DNA from: Flavobacterium sp. 1355
GTDB lineage: Bacteria; Bacteroidota; Bacteroidia; Flavobacteriales; Flavobacteriaceae
DNA: 64,000 nt
Assembly (NCBI RefSeq): GCF_017833415.1
Contig: NZ_JAFICC010000006.1
Span: 186,001-250,000 of the forward strand
Direction of reading: 5' to 3'
The notes beneath the pieces are model-generated. The model was not told the origin of the DNA. It worked only from the letters and a program-made list of their open reading frames with translations, and ran no database searches. The position numbers and the translations under genes are program-made. Within the stretch, counting starts at the first letter, position 1. Every line of letters begins with the position of its first letter. Below are positions 25,861-34,172 of this stretch, one piece after another.

Positions 25861-25892
25861 TTTGATATTGCAGTAGACAATCCCTATATTTG
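25861..25892 (+). promoter_or_regulatory. Bacteroidota-type promoter of tyrS
   Basis: TTTG at 25861-25864 and a perfect TATATTTG at 25885-25892 are separated by 20 bp, close to the preferred 19. Transcription would start near 25898, 13 nt before the ATG. No T-box is present. Confidence 0.65.
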
Positions 25893-25910
25893 CACCAAAT
25901 TATTTTAAAA

Positions 25911-27206
25911 ATGAAGAATCTAGTTGAAGAATTAAAATGGCGCGGGTTATATCACGACAGTATGCCTGGAACGGAAGAACAATTACTGAAAGAAGTAACA
26001 ACAGCGTATATTGGTTTTGATCCAACTGCAGATTCACTTCATATCGGAAGTATGGTTCAGATTATTTTATTGGTTCATTTAAAGAATTTCGGCCATCAGC
26101 CTATTGCTTTGGTTGGAGGTGCGACCGGAATGATTGGTGATCCATCTGGTAAATCAGACGAAAGAAATTTATTAAACGAGGAAACACTGGCTAAAAACGT
26201 AGCCGGAATTAAAAGTGTTTTGTCCCGTTTCCTGGATTTTAATTCTACTGATAAAAATGCTCCGGTTATGGTGAATAACTACGATTGGATGAAGGAATTT
26301 TCGTTTATTGATTTTGCACGTGAAGTAGGAAAACGTATCACTGTAAATTATATGATGGCGAAAGATTCTGTTAAGAAAAGACTTAGCGGAGAAGGTGAAG
26401 GAATGTCTTTCACAGAATTTACATACCAATTAATTCAGGGATACGATTTTTATCATTTATATAAAAACAACAACTGCCTTTTGCAAATGGGAGGTTCTGA
26501 CCAATGGGGCAATATTACCACAGGTACAGAATTAGTACGCAGAATGGGAGGAGAAAGTGCAAAAGCTTTTGCTTTGACAACGCCTTTGATAACAAAAGCA
26601 GACGGATCTAAATTCGGAAAATCTGAAGGAGGAAATGTTTGGCTTGACGCTGATAAAACGTCTGTTTATAAATTTTACCAATTTTGGGTAAATGCAACAG
26701 ATGTTGATGCTGAAAAATATATCAAGATTTTTACGTTTCTAGATAAAGATACGATTGATGCTTTAATAGAAGAGCATAAAGCAGCACCGCATTTAAGAGT
26801 TTTACAGAAAAAGCTGGCTGAAGAAATTACGATTTTTGTTCACAGCAAAGAAGAATTGGAAAAAGCAATTCAGGCATCAAATATTTTGTTTGGAAATTCT
26901 ACAGCAGAAGATTTAAAACAATTGGATGAAGCTACTTTTCTGGAAGTTTTTGACGGAGTTCCGCAAGCTGAAATTATAAAAGCAGATCTTGAAAACGGTT
27001 TGGATATCGTTGCGGTTTTAAATGAGAAAACAGGTTTCTTTAAATCAAACGGAGAAGCAAGACGTGCTTTAACTGCAAATTCAATTTCAGTAAACAGAGA
27101 GAAAATCAAAGAAGATTTTGTTTTAACTGCAAATGATCTAATAAACAATCAGTTTGTGTTATTGCAAAGTGGAAAGAAAAATTATTTTGTGATTAGAGTG
27201 GTTTAA
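25911..27206 (+). CDS. tyrS: Tyrosyl-tRNA synthetase
   Basis: 431 residues from ATG 25911; a TTG 21 bp upstream lies inside the promoter and is rejected. The HIGH motif is in [10 protein letters not shown], the KMSKS equivalent is KFGKSEGG, and tyrosine-binding residues sit in [16 protein letters not shown]-terminal S4-like domain ([20 protein letters not shown]) binds tRNA. This is the bacterial TyrRS of the TyrS class. It is monocistronic. Confidence 0.97.
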   Translation: MKNLVEELKWRGLYHDSMPGTEEQLLKEVTTAYIGFDPTADSLHIGSMVQIILLVHLKNFGHQPIALVGGATGMIGDPSGKSDERNLLNEETLAKNVAGIKSVLSRFLDFNSTDKNAPVMVNNYDWMKEFSFIDFAREVGKRITVNYMMAKDSVKKRLSGEGEGMSFTEFTYQLIQGYDFYHLYKNNNCLLQMGGSDQWGNITTGTELVRRMGGESAKAFALTTPLITKADGSKFGKSEGGNVWLDADKTSVYKFYQFWVNATDVDAEKYIKIFTFLDKDTIDALIEEHKAAPHLRVLQKKLAEEITIFVHSKEELEKAIQASNILFGNSTAEDLKQLDEATFLEVFDGVPQAEIIKADLENGLDIVAVLNEKTGFFKSNGEARRALTANSISVNREKIKEDFVLTANDLINNQFVLLQSGKKNYFVIRVV

Positions 27207-27281
27207 CCACAATATGAAAGTTTAATAAAAGTAAAATAGAAAACTCTTAGTGAACTTTGCGAATTTCTTGTGTCTTTGCGG

Positions 27282-28262
27282 TTAAATCACCATTAAATTA
27301 CAACCACGTATATCAGAATTATCAAAACGTCCCAATACCTCAAAAGAGTTGTTGGGATTTTTTTTGCCTAAATCCTGCGTTGCGATAAAAGAGCATGAAT
27401 TAATATTGGCGAGATCAATAACATTAATGCCACCGGTTTTTCCATCTTTCACGTAAGTGAGTGCATCTTCAGGATCACGGATCAAAATATTCATCCAGCC
27501 CGGACATTCAAAAACGCCTTCGCCCAAAGAATAAGCTTGTCCTAAAAGTTCTGTCATACCATATTCAGAATGTATGGCATTCACGCCAAAACCTTTGCAA
27601 AGTTGTTCGTGCAGTTCTTCCCGAATCATTTCTTTGCGTTTTCCTTTCATTCCTCCGGTTTCCATAATGATGGTATTCTTAAGATCAAACTGATGTTTTT
27701 CGATTAAATCTAATAACGCATAAGTGACCCCAATCAAAATGGTGTTTTGCCCGGATTTATCCAATTCAATTAATTTTTGGGTAAGTTCTCCGTGGTTGTG
27801 TAAATAAAACCCACTTTCAGGCTGATTGGATTGTTTTATAAGATCATCGACCATATAAATTAATGAAGACCCGTCGCGTTCGAGATAAGACGGCAAAAGG
27901 GCTAAAACAACATAATCTTCGATATTGCCATAAAATTCAGAAAATCCTTTTCGGTAACTTTCTTCATAAAGAGTGACATCGGTTACCAAATGCCTGCTGG
28001 TAATCATTCCGGTTGTTCCGCTGCTGGTAAATGTAACCTGTGCAGGATCATTATTTGAAACAACATCATGACTTTTGAAAAACTGGATAGGCAAAAAAGG
28101 AATTTGCTGTAATGATTTTACCTGTTGCGGATTTACTTTTAGAAAATCACAAAAATCACGATATACTTTATTATTCTCATGCTGAAAACGAAACACTTTT
28201 AGTGCTGTTTTTTCAAATTGTTTCTGACTCGAAATGGTAAATATATCGTTGGCTGTAATCAA
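27282..28262 (-). CDS. LuxE-like acyl-protein synthetase / adenylate-forming enzyme
   Basis: 326 residues. VTFTSSGTTGMITSRH is the adenylation P-loop (S-S-G-T-T-G) of acyl-adenylating enzymes. TGGMKGKRKEMIREEL and HSEYGMTELLGQAYS match LuxE acyl-protein synthetases and short CoA-ligase-like proteins. In luminous bacteria LuxE activates fatty acids; here there are no lux genes. Flavobacteria carry this gene alone, and a role in acyl activation for surface lipids or polysaccharide is only a guess. ATG 28262 is a clear start. Confidence 0.85.
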   Translation of the reverse strand: MITANDIFTISSQKQFEKTALKVFRFQHENNKVYRDFCDFLKVNPQQVKSLQQIPFLPIQFFKSHDVVSNNDPAQVTFTSSGTTGMITSRHLVTDVTLYEESYRKGFSEFYGNIEDYVVLALLPSYLERDGSSLIYMVDDLIKQSNQPESGFYLHNHGELTQKLIELDKSGQNTILIGVTYALLDLIEKHQFDLKNTIIMETGGMKGKRKEMIREELHEQLCKGFGVNAIHSEYGMTELLGQAYSLGEGVFECPGWMNILIRDPEDALTYVKDGKTGGINVIDLANINSCSFIATQDLGKKNPNNSFEVLGRFDNSDIRGCNLMVI

Positions 28263-28365
28263 AACTTTTTTTGTGCAAAGATATTGTTTTTTAGTTTTCA
28301 GTCTCAGTTTTATACGCTATGTGCTTAACTGAATACTGAATACTGTGACTGTAAACTAAAAAAAC

Positions 28366-28386
28366 TCCTAAGAGGAGCTTTTTTTT
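28366..28386 (-). terminator. Terminator after the T9SS mini-protein gene
   Basis: On the reverse strand AGCTCCTCTTAGGAGT forms a short GC-containing stem followed by seven T, directly after the stop at 28390. Confidence 0.65.
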
Positions 28387-28389
28387 AAA

Positions 28390-28728
28390 TTATCGAATAA
28401 TCAATTTTCGGGTTGCCGAAGCATTTTCTTCGCTTATTTTGATAATATAAACTCCTGGAGTTAAGTCAGCAACGTTTAGTTCTCTTGAGACTAAATGTGT
28501 CTGAATGACTTTTTTTCCTAACAGATCAAAGACGCTAATTTCTTTTTCCAAATCATTTTTAGATGAAATGTAAACCTTGCCACTTGTGACTGGATTAGGG
28601 TACAGGCTTAGTCCCTCTATAGTAACACCATCCTGAGGTTTTGACGTTTGTTTACTATCCTGTGCAGAAGCACCCGTAGTAAAGAAAAAAGCCAGTAAGA
28701 TTACAATATAAAAGTAGTTTTTTGCCAT
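28390..28728 (-). CDS. Mini-protein with a type A T9SS C-terminal sorting domain
   Basis: 112 residues. The signal peptide MAKNYFYIVILLAFFFTTGA ends near Ala-Gln at 22-23. A short linker follows, then a type IX secretion sorting domain: LSLYPNPVTSGKVYI, ISVFDLLGKKVIQ, LTPGVYIIKI and the final ATRKLIIR. The CTD fills nearly the whole mature protein, so there is almost no cargo. Type A CTDs direct export through the outer membrane and attachment to surface A-LPS. It may be a CTD-only adhesin or regulator of secretion, or the remnant of a larger cargo gene. Confidence 0.85.
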   Translation of the reverse strand: MAKNYFYIVILLAFFFTTGASAQDSKQTSKPQDGVTIEGLSLYPNPVTSGKVYISSKNDLEKEISVFDLLGKKVIQTHLVSRELNVADLTPGVYIIKISEENASATRKLIIR

Positions 28729-28783
28729 CGCATTTTTTTAGATAAGTAAATATACAAAAAAAATTACAAAAATTACGCCAAAA

Positions 28784-28813
28784 AAAAACATCCTAAAATT
28801 TTAGGATGTTTTT
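28784..28813 (-). terminator. Palindromic terminator of the lipoprotein gene
   Basis: A perfect 30-bp palindrome (core ACATCCTAAAATTTTAGGATGT) has A-runs to its left that become a T-run for leftward transcription, 21 bp after the lipoprotein stop. Confidence 0.75.
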
Positions 28814-28834
28814 AACATTTTATGTGTTAGAGGA

Positions 28835-30028
28835 TTATAGCTTCTCTAATAAGTTTACACCGTCAACAATTGCCCACGCTCCAGGAGTTAAAGCAGCTCC
28901 TGTTGCTGTTGTGCTTGTTGTAAAGTTTCCTGTAGGGAAAGCTACTGTAAATCCGGCAGCACCAGTTCCTGTCAAAGGAGTTGCAGCATCAGCAACTTTT
29001 ACATTTAACATTTTAATTTTTCCGCCAGCAACCTGGTTTGTATTTGTAGCAGCTTCCTGAATTCTTACTGCAACAGATCCTGTTGTAGTAAATCCTGATA
29101 TTACAACATTTGAATATTCACCGTTTCCATCTTTTTTGAATTGGATTGCATCATATTCTACAGAACCTGCAGCTTCAGTTACTGTTCCTGCCGCTCTTCT
29201 CAAAGTAATATTAGAAACTTTAGGAAAAAACAAATTGTTTACACTTTTTGCTTCAATTTCCATTCCGAAATTTCCAGCACCTGTTTGGTAAGCAAACCAG
29301 TTAGTATTTGCTTGTCCTTGCCATCCGTCTTGCCAGTCAAAAGAGTCATCTGTATTTCCGTATGAAACTAAGTTTTTAGCACTTACAGTTCCACCATAAA
29401 ATTCAAAACCATCATCAGCACCTTTGTAAGCAACTAAGTTTTCTAAAACTGTCCCTGAACCTACTGCGTAAAATGAAAAACCATTCATTTCTGAGTTTCC
29501 GTCAAGAATCTTTTTACCAGCATATTCTACACGAACATATTTTAACGAACCACTGCTGTGAGTAGGATTAGAACCACCGTAAACGATGTTTGTTCCATCT
29601 TCTGAAGTAGCAGTAGTAATTGGTGTTCCATCAGCAGTTTTTCCTGAAACGATTGGAGCATCACCAAAAATGATTATTCCACCCCAAGATCCAGGAGTTT
29701 TAGATTTTTCTGTAAAAACAACTGGTTCTGCTGCAGTACCTGCAATGTTCAAAATACCACCTTTTTCAACTAATAAAGCATCTGCACCGTTAGTTACATC
29801 AGCAGTAATTGTAGATCCGGCTTCGAAAGTTAAAGTTACGCCGCTTTTTATTCTTACAGTACCACTAAGAGTATATGTTCCTTTAACAAATGTTTTTGAA
29901 GTTGTAACATTTTCTGCAGTTATTTCTCCCGATCCAGTAGCTGGAGGTGTAACAACATCGTCATCGTTAGATGAACAACTTGCGAAAATCAAGCTTAATA
30001 GAGATAAACTTAAGACTAATTTTTTCAT
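28835..30028 (-). CDS. Surface lipoprotein with beta-helix-like repeats (Pho-type promoter)
   Basis: 397 residues. The lipobox is LSLIFASC with Cys18, followed by SSNDDD, an acidic stretch like the Bacteroidota lipoprotein export signal for the outer surface. The mature protein is Gly, Thr and Ala-rich, with short repeats typical of a right-handed parallel beta-helix (VTLTFEAGSTITAD, GGILNIAGTA, GSWGGIIIFG). No catalytic motif was recognised. It follows the TonB receptor on the same strand but has its own promoter with six 11-bp-spaced TAACA-like repeats. Substrate capture for the receptor under phosphate limitation is inferred. Confidence 0.75.
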   Translation of the reverse strand: MKKLVLSLSLLSLIFASCSSNDDDVVTPPATGSGEITAENVTTSKTFVKGTYTLSGTVRIKSGVTLTFEAGSTITADVTNGADALLVEKGGILNIAGTAAEPVVFTEKSKTPGSWGGIIIFGDAPIVSGKTADGTPITTATSEDGTNIVYGGSNPTHSSGSLKYVRVEYAGKKILDGNSEMNGFSFYAVGSGTVLENLVAYKGADDGFEFYGGTVSAKNLVSYGNTDDSFDWQDGWQGQANTNWFAYQTGAGNFGMEIEAKSVNNLFFPKVSNITLRRAAGTVTEAAGSVEYDAIQFKKDGNGEYSNVVISGFTTTGSVAVRIQEAATNTNQVAGGKIKMLNVKVADAATPLTGTGAAGFTVAFPTGNFTTSTTATGAALTPGAWAIVDGVNLLEKL

Positions 30029-30073
30029 TTTTTTAATGATTTTAAATTATTTTTTTGTGTTATTTATGTTATT

Positions 30074-30161
30074 CAAAAGTACTAGTGCGCTTTCGAAACT
30101 TGGTTAGCTAATTGTTACTAAAGCATTATATAACAATTAGCTGTATGTAAACTTTATGTTA
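30074..30161 (-). promoter_or_regulatory. Pho-box-like array and promoter of the lipoprotein gene
   Basis: On the reverse strand, TAACA, TTACA, TAATT, TAATG, TAACA and TAACC occur at 30161, 30150, 30139, 30128, 30117 and 30106 (5' ends), exactly 11 bp apart. A seventh phased position reads CGAAA. Then come 9 bp and a perfect TACTTTTG -7 box at 30081-30074. The ATG is 46 bp downstream of that box. The 11-bp direct-repeat geometry matches PhoB/PhoP-type OmpR regulators binding head to tail. Confidence 0.7.
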
Positions 30162-30168
30162 TGTGCCC

Positions 30169-30204
30169 AAAACAAAAAAGAGCCCTACGGCTCTTTTTTG
30201 TTTT
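30169..30204 (-). terminator. Terminator of the TonB receptor gene
   Basis: AAAACAAAAAAGAGCC (30169-30184) pairs perfectly with GGCTCTTTTTTGTTTT (30189-30204) over a CTAC loop. It starts 3 bp after the receptor stop and ends before the lipoprotein's operator array, so the two genes are separate transcripts. Confidence 0.85.
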
Positions 30205-30206
30205 GA

Positions 30207-32996
30207 TTAAAATGTGTATCCAAGATTAACTGAGAATCCAACTCCTTTTTTATATTCACGAAGTACTAATGAATCTTCTGTAATATCAATAGTGCTGTCT
30301 TTTCCTAATTCTTTTCTGTAATATGGATTTAATATATTCTCTGCACTAAATTTTAATTCGATATTTTTAGAAAGATTACTTGTCCAGATAAAATCTAATT
30401 TGCTAAATGATTTTTCATAAATGTGATCCATTCCTGAAGAACCTACTGCGAAAATTCTGTCTCCATAAACATTATATACTAATGTCATTGAGTTTTTCCA
30501 ATCTTTTTTTAATTTGAAGTCATACTTTAAATCACTGTTGATAATCCAGTTTGATGCTCCCTGAAGTTGACGATTTGTACTGTTTTCTAATTCGTTTCCT
30601 TGTTTTTTGATATCAATTTTTACGTCGGTACTCATTACAGAAGTATTGAATCCGAAAGTAAAGTTAGAAAGTGATTCGTTAATTCTGCTTAGTTGTAAAC
30701 TCATTTCAAGTTCAGCACCGTAAATTATAGCCTTCTCAGAATTTTTAAAAGTTGTGATTTGTCCACCACTATTAGCAGTTGGTTTAAAAACTCTTTCGAT
30801 TGGATTCTCAATCATTTTTCCGAATGCGCCGATAGCAAAAACTTCCTTACTGTTAGGGAATAATTCGTATTTGAAATCAACATTGTAGTTGTCGCTGTCT
30901 AATAAATCTGAATTTCCACTTTCAGAAGTTCCATCAGCATTGATGTAGTTGATCGGAAGTAATTCCATTGCTACTGGTCTTGTGATAGTTTTGCTTAAAG
31001 AAGCACGCAGATTGCTGTTTTCGTTTAAAGCATATTTACTGTTTAAAGATGGTAGGAAATCCAGCTTGTCGTCATTTTTAGTTCTGTAAGGGCTTCCAAA
31101 AGGATCTCCTAATTGTCTGAATTTAATTTCACGGGTTGAACTTTCAGCTCTTACTCCAACATTTAAATCCAATTTTTCTCCAAATGTCCAATACAAATTA
31201 AAGTAACCAGCATTTACGAACTGATTTAATTTTAATTTATAATCTCCATTTGATTCTTCCTGAACATATACAATTCCGTTATCAATATCCTGATTAATTT
31301 CGGTACTAATTGTATTTAGATTGGCAGTATAGTTTTTCTCTATATTTCTTCTTCCAGAGAAAAAACGGTAACTAGACTCCATGTCATTGATGAAATTATT
31401 ATATCCTACAGTAAGGTTGTTCATCTTTTCTTTGTCACCAAACTTAATGCTGTACTCCGCAAGAGCCGAGAAGTAAAAGTTTCCGCTTACATCTAAATAC
31501 TGTCGGTTTAAATTATTACCGCCATAAGACATATTAATTTCGTCATCATTCAGTTTTAAACCTGTAATGAATTTTCTGTCCGGTTGTTGAAAACCTGTTT
31601 TTACGTATGAACCACCTGCTTTGATGGTTTGTTTTCCGTCTTCAGTCAATTTGTAATCACCAAATAATTGCGTATTCCAATATTTAGATTCCTCAAATTG
31701 ATTCATTCTGATAAGATTGTTGGTTACGTTTGCCAAACTGTTGGTGTAACCTAACTGATCCTGAATTTTACTTTCAGTAGCCTGAATGAATAGGGAGTTA
31801 AAATTTAAGTTTAATCTGTTTGTTTTGTATCTTAAACCTGCTAAGCCAGAAAACGTAGTTTGGTATGCATATTGTGTATTGTATAAGTTGTTGTCGTAGT
31901 TACCTTGTCCTAGGTTGAAAGTTCTGTCAACCCCTTCTCTAAAAATGTATTTATTATCAAAATTAAATGACATTATGTAACTAATACTTCTTTCTTCTTT
32001 TTCCAGGTTAAATTTTTGCGAATGTAAAAATCCGATACTTGAATTTAAAGGGCTTGCAGTCTGATCCACATCCCAGTTTCTGTCACCATATGCATTGTGA
32101 TATTCGTCAGGAGATAACTTTCTTCCGCTTGGAACTGATCCAAAAACTTCAGGAAGTTCTCTTTTGTTTCCAAGAAGTCCAAAAGTTCCTGCCGTTGTAT
32201 TTGCATCATCAGAAAGAAGGAATTTTTTCAGATTATTATTCGTGGTGTAGCCAAATCCAACATTTATTTTTGTAATATTTTTTGGCTGGGTAGTTTCAAT
32301 ATTTATAGTTGCTCCAGCAAAGTCACCGGAGATATTTGGATTAAAGGTTTTATAAATATTTAGAACACCAACGATGTCTGTTGGAAATAAATCAAGAGGA
32401 ATTATTTTTTTGAAAGGACTGTTTGAAGGCGTTTGTAAATCATTTACCAATAAATTGTTGTAACGATCTTCAAGTCCTCTGATGAATAAACCTCTCCCGT
32501 CAACTTTGGTTATACCAGTAACCTTAGTTAATCCATCTTCCACATCGCTAACACCTTTTCTCGACATTTCCTGTGCACCGATACTTTGTTTAATAACAAC
32601 TGCATTTTTTTGGTCTAATAATAATGCAGTTTCTTTTTCTCTGCTAGTGGTATTTTTTACAACAACATCTTTTAAAGTATAACCTCCAGAAGAAAGTACC
32701 TGGTTAGCAGTTACAGTTTGTCCTGCAGCAACGGTTACAGGTTTTTCTACAGATTCGTAACCTACGAAGCTAAAAATTACAGTATAGTTTCCAGGATTTA
32801 CGCTTAATGAGTATTTCCCGTCAATGTCGGTGTTTGCACTAATATTTGTACCTTTAAGTAAAACATTTGCAAAAGGTAATGGCTGATTATTAGATTCTTT
32901 GTCGGTTAATGTACCAGAAATTGTACCTTTGTTTTGAGCGATCGAAATCGTGCAGATAAATAATGTAAATAATAGAAATTTAAGATTGAATTTCAT
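30207..32996 (-). CDS. TonB-dependent receptor with carboxypeptidase-regulatory domain
   Basis: About 929 residues from ATG 32996 (MKFNLKFLLFTLFICTISIA signal peptide); an upstream TTG lies in the promoter. A CarboxypepD_reg domain (about 25-110; GTISGTLTDKESNNQPLPFA) precedes the plug (DVEDGLTKVTGITKVDGRGL, IRGLEDRYNNLLVN) and a 22-strand barrel ending VNLGYTF. No SusD partner is adjacent, so it is not a SusC/D system; the partner may be the downstream surface lipoprotein. The promoter carries phased TAACA repeats and the gene is divergent from a PhoB-like regulator. The ligand is unknown; a phosphorus compound is inferred from context. Confidence 0.9.
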   Translation of the reverse strand: MKFNLKFLLFTLFICTISIAQNKGTISGTLTDKESNNQPLPFANVLLKGTNISANTDIDGKYSLSVNPGNYTVIFSFVGYESVEKPVTVAAGQTVTANQVLSSGGYTLKDVVVKNTTSREKETALLLDQKNAVVIKQSIGAQEMSRKGVSDVEDGLTKVTGITKVDGRGLFIRGLEDRYNNLLVNDLQTPSNSPFKKIIPLDLFPTDIVGVLNIYKTFNPNISGDFAGATINIETTQPKNITKINVGFGYTTNNNLKKFLLSDDANTTAGTFGLLGNKRELPEVFGSVPSGRKLSPDEYHNAYGDRNWDVDQTASPLNSSIGFLHSQKFNLEKEERSISYIMSFNFDNKYIFREGVDRTFNLGQGNYDNNLYNTQYAYQTTFSGLAGLRYKTNRLNLNFNSLFIQATESKIQDQLGYTNSLANVTNNLIRMNQFEESKYWNTQLFGDYKLTEDGKQTIKAGGSYVKTGFQQPDRKFITGLKLNDDEINMSYGGNNLNRQYLDVSGNFYFSALAEYSIKFGDKEKMNNLTVGYNNFINDMESSYRFFSGRRNIEKNYTANLNTISTEINQDIDNGIVYVQEESNGDYKLKLNQFVNAGYFNLYWTFGEKLDLNVGVRAESSTREIKFRQLGDPFGSPYRTKNDDKLDFLPSLNSKYALNENSNLRASLSKTITRPVAMELLPINYINADGTSESGNSDLLDSDNYNVDFKYELFPNSKEVFAIGAFGKMIENPIERVFKPTANSGGQITTFKNSEKAIIYGAELEMSLQLSRINESLSNFTFGFNTSVMSTDVKIDIKKQGNELENSTNRQLQGASNWIINSDLKYDFKLKKDWKNSMTLVYNVYGDRIFAVGSSGMDHIYEKSFSKLDFIWTSNLSKNIELKFSAENILNPYYRKELGKDSTIDITEDSLVLREYKKGVGFSVNLGYTF

Positions 32997-33023
32997 TTTA
33001 GTTGTGTTTAATTTATTTTTTTG

Positions 33024-33100
33024 CAAAGAAAGAACCGCCCTGTAAAGTTCATGTTACGCACTTGTTATGTTTTTGTGTTCTGTAGATTATCAAATTGTTA
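33024..33100 (-). promoter_or_regulatory. Pho-box-like array and promoter of the TonB receptor
   Basis: Reading the reverse strand, TAACA (33100), TAATC (33089), ACACA (33078), TAACA (33067), TAACA (33056) and TTACA (33045) are 11 bp apart. The last is followed by 9 bp and TTTCTTTG (33031-33024), a one-mismatch -7 box. The spacing equals that at the porin promoter. Because the array lies between divergent genes it could also control the phoB-like gene. Confidence 0.7.
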
Positions 33101-33226
33101 CGAGATTAAATTACCGTTAACAGCGAAATTTAACCGTTGATTTATTATTATATTTACCATCGCAATTAAAAAACATTAGATTTTTGACATAAAAATTTGA
33201 TGAAAAAACTCAATTTTTGCTATTTT

Positions 33227-33910
33227 ATGAAAAAAACACAAACCAAGATCTTATTAGTTGATGATGAACCGGATATCCTGGAAATTGTTGGCTATAACCT
33301 TGCTCAGGAAGGCTATCAGATTGTAACAGCGTCAAACGGTAAAGATGCCATCGCAAAAGCTCAAAAAGAATTGCCCGACCTAATTATTATGGATGTAATG
33401 ATGGCAGAAATGGACGGAATGGAAGCCTGCGAAAACATTAGAAAAATTCCTGAATTAAATAATGTAATCATAACATTTTTAACAGCAAGAAGCGAAGACT
33501 ATTCTCAAGTTGCTGGTTTTGATGCAGGTGCAGATGATTATATCACCAAACCAATAAAACCAAAATTATTGGTAAGCAAAGTAAAGGCTTTGTTAAGAAG
33601 GTTAAAAGAACAAGAAGTTGTTACAGATACCTTAAACGTTGGAGGAATCGAAATTAACCGCGAGGAATATAAGATCATAAAAGGCAATGTAGAAATTGCT
33701 TTGCCAAGAAAAGAATTTGAATTGTTTTACTTACTGGCTTCTAAACCGGGAAAAGTTTTTAAAAGAGATGAAATCCTTGACAAAGTCTGGGGTAATGAAG
33801 TGGTAGTGGGAGGAAGAACAATTGATGTTCATATCAGAAAATTACGCGAAAAGATCGGAGAAGACTTTTTTAAAACTATAAAAGGAGTTGGTTATAAATT
33901 TGAAGTTTAG
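33227..33910 (+). CDS. OmpR/PhoB-family response regulator
   Basis: 227 residues from ATG 33227 (MKKTQTKILLVDDEPD); an ATG ten codons upstream is less likely. The receiver domain has DDEPD, the phosphorylated Asp in LIIMDVMMAEMDGME, and ITKPIKP. The C-terminal winged helix (PRKEFELFYLLASKPGKVF, then GGRTIDVHIRKLREKIGEDF) binds tandem direct repeats as a head-to-tail dimer. I call it PhoB-like from the flanking porin, the PhoR-like kinase and the 11-bp direct repeats in nearby promoters. It is divergent from the TonB receptor and separated from the kinase gene by a terminator-like hairpin. Confidence 0.9.
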   Translation: MKKTQTKILLVDDEPDILEIVGYNLAQEGYQIVTASNGKDAIAKAQKELPDLIIMDVMMAEMDGMEACENIRKIPELNNVIITFLTARSEDYSQVAGFDAGADDYITKPIKPKLLVSKVKALLRRLKEQEVVTDTLNVGGIEINREEYKIIKGNVEIALPRKEFELFYLLASKPGKVFKRDEILDKVWGNEVVVGGRTIDVHIRKLREKIGEDFFKTIKGVGYKFEV

Positions 33911-34001
33911 TTTTTTTACGATTCTGAGGTTCTAATTTGCTAAGGTTTTAGTGACTAACTGATTTCTCTGAAGATCAAACGAATTTCAGATTATAAAAAA
34001 T

Positions 34002-34055
34002 AAACCATATAAGAATTAAAGATCCTATGAACTTTAATTTCTTATATGGTTTTTG
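34002..34055 (+). terminator. Hairpin between the response regulator and kinase genes
   Basis: AAACCATATAAGAATTAAAG (34002-34021) pairs with a 21-nt arm at 34032-34052 with one bulged base, then TT. It probably ends or attenuates the regulator transcript, giving the kinase lower expression. Confidence 0.6.
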
Positions 34056-34172
34056 AGTTAACTTTGTTTTTAGTTCAAATGTTAATTTAAAGAAAAATGT
34101 ATAACTCAAAAGAGAACCTTAATTTTTCTTAATCTCTTAATGGTTCATTATTATAAAGAATAACTGTCTGAA

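Noticed and set aside
25737..25910. Possible T-box before tyrS
   Set aside because: The region is short and AT-rich, with a promoter only about 13 nt before the start; no T-box core sequence was seen.
29586..30107. Plus-strand ORF of 173 residues opposite the lipoprotein gene
   Set aside because: Low-complexity Pro/Val-rich translation antisense to a lipoprotein with a clear lipobox; it also runs over the operator array.
33115..33135. TAACA and TAACC copies upstream of the PhoB-like gene on the plus strand
   Set aside because: They are 13 bp apart, not 11, and not aligned with a -7 box, so they were not called an operator.
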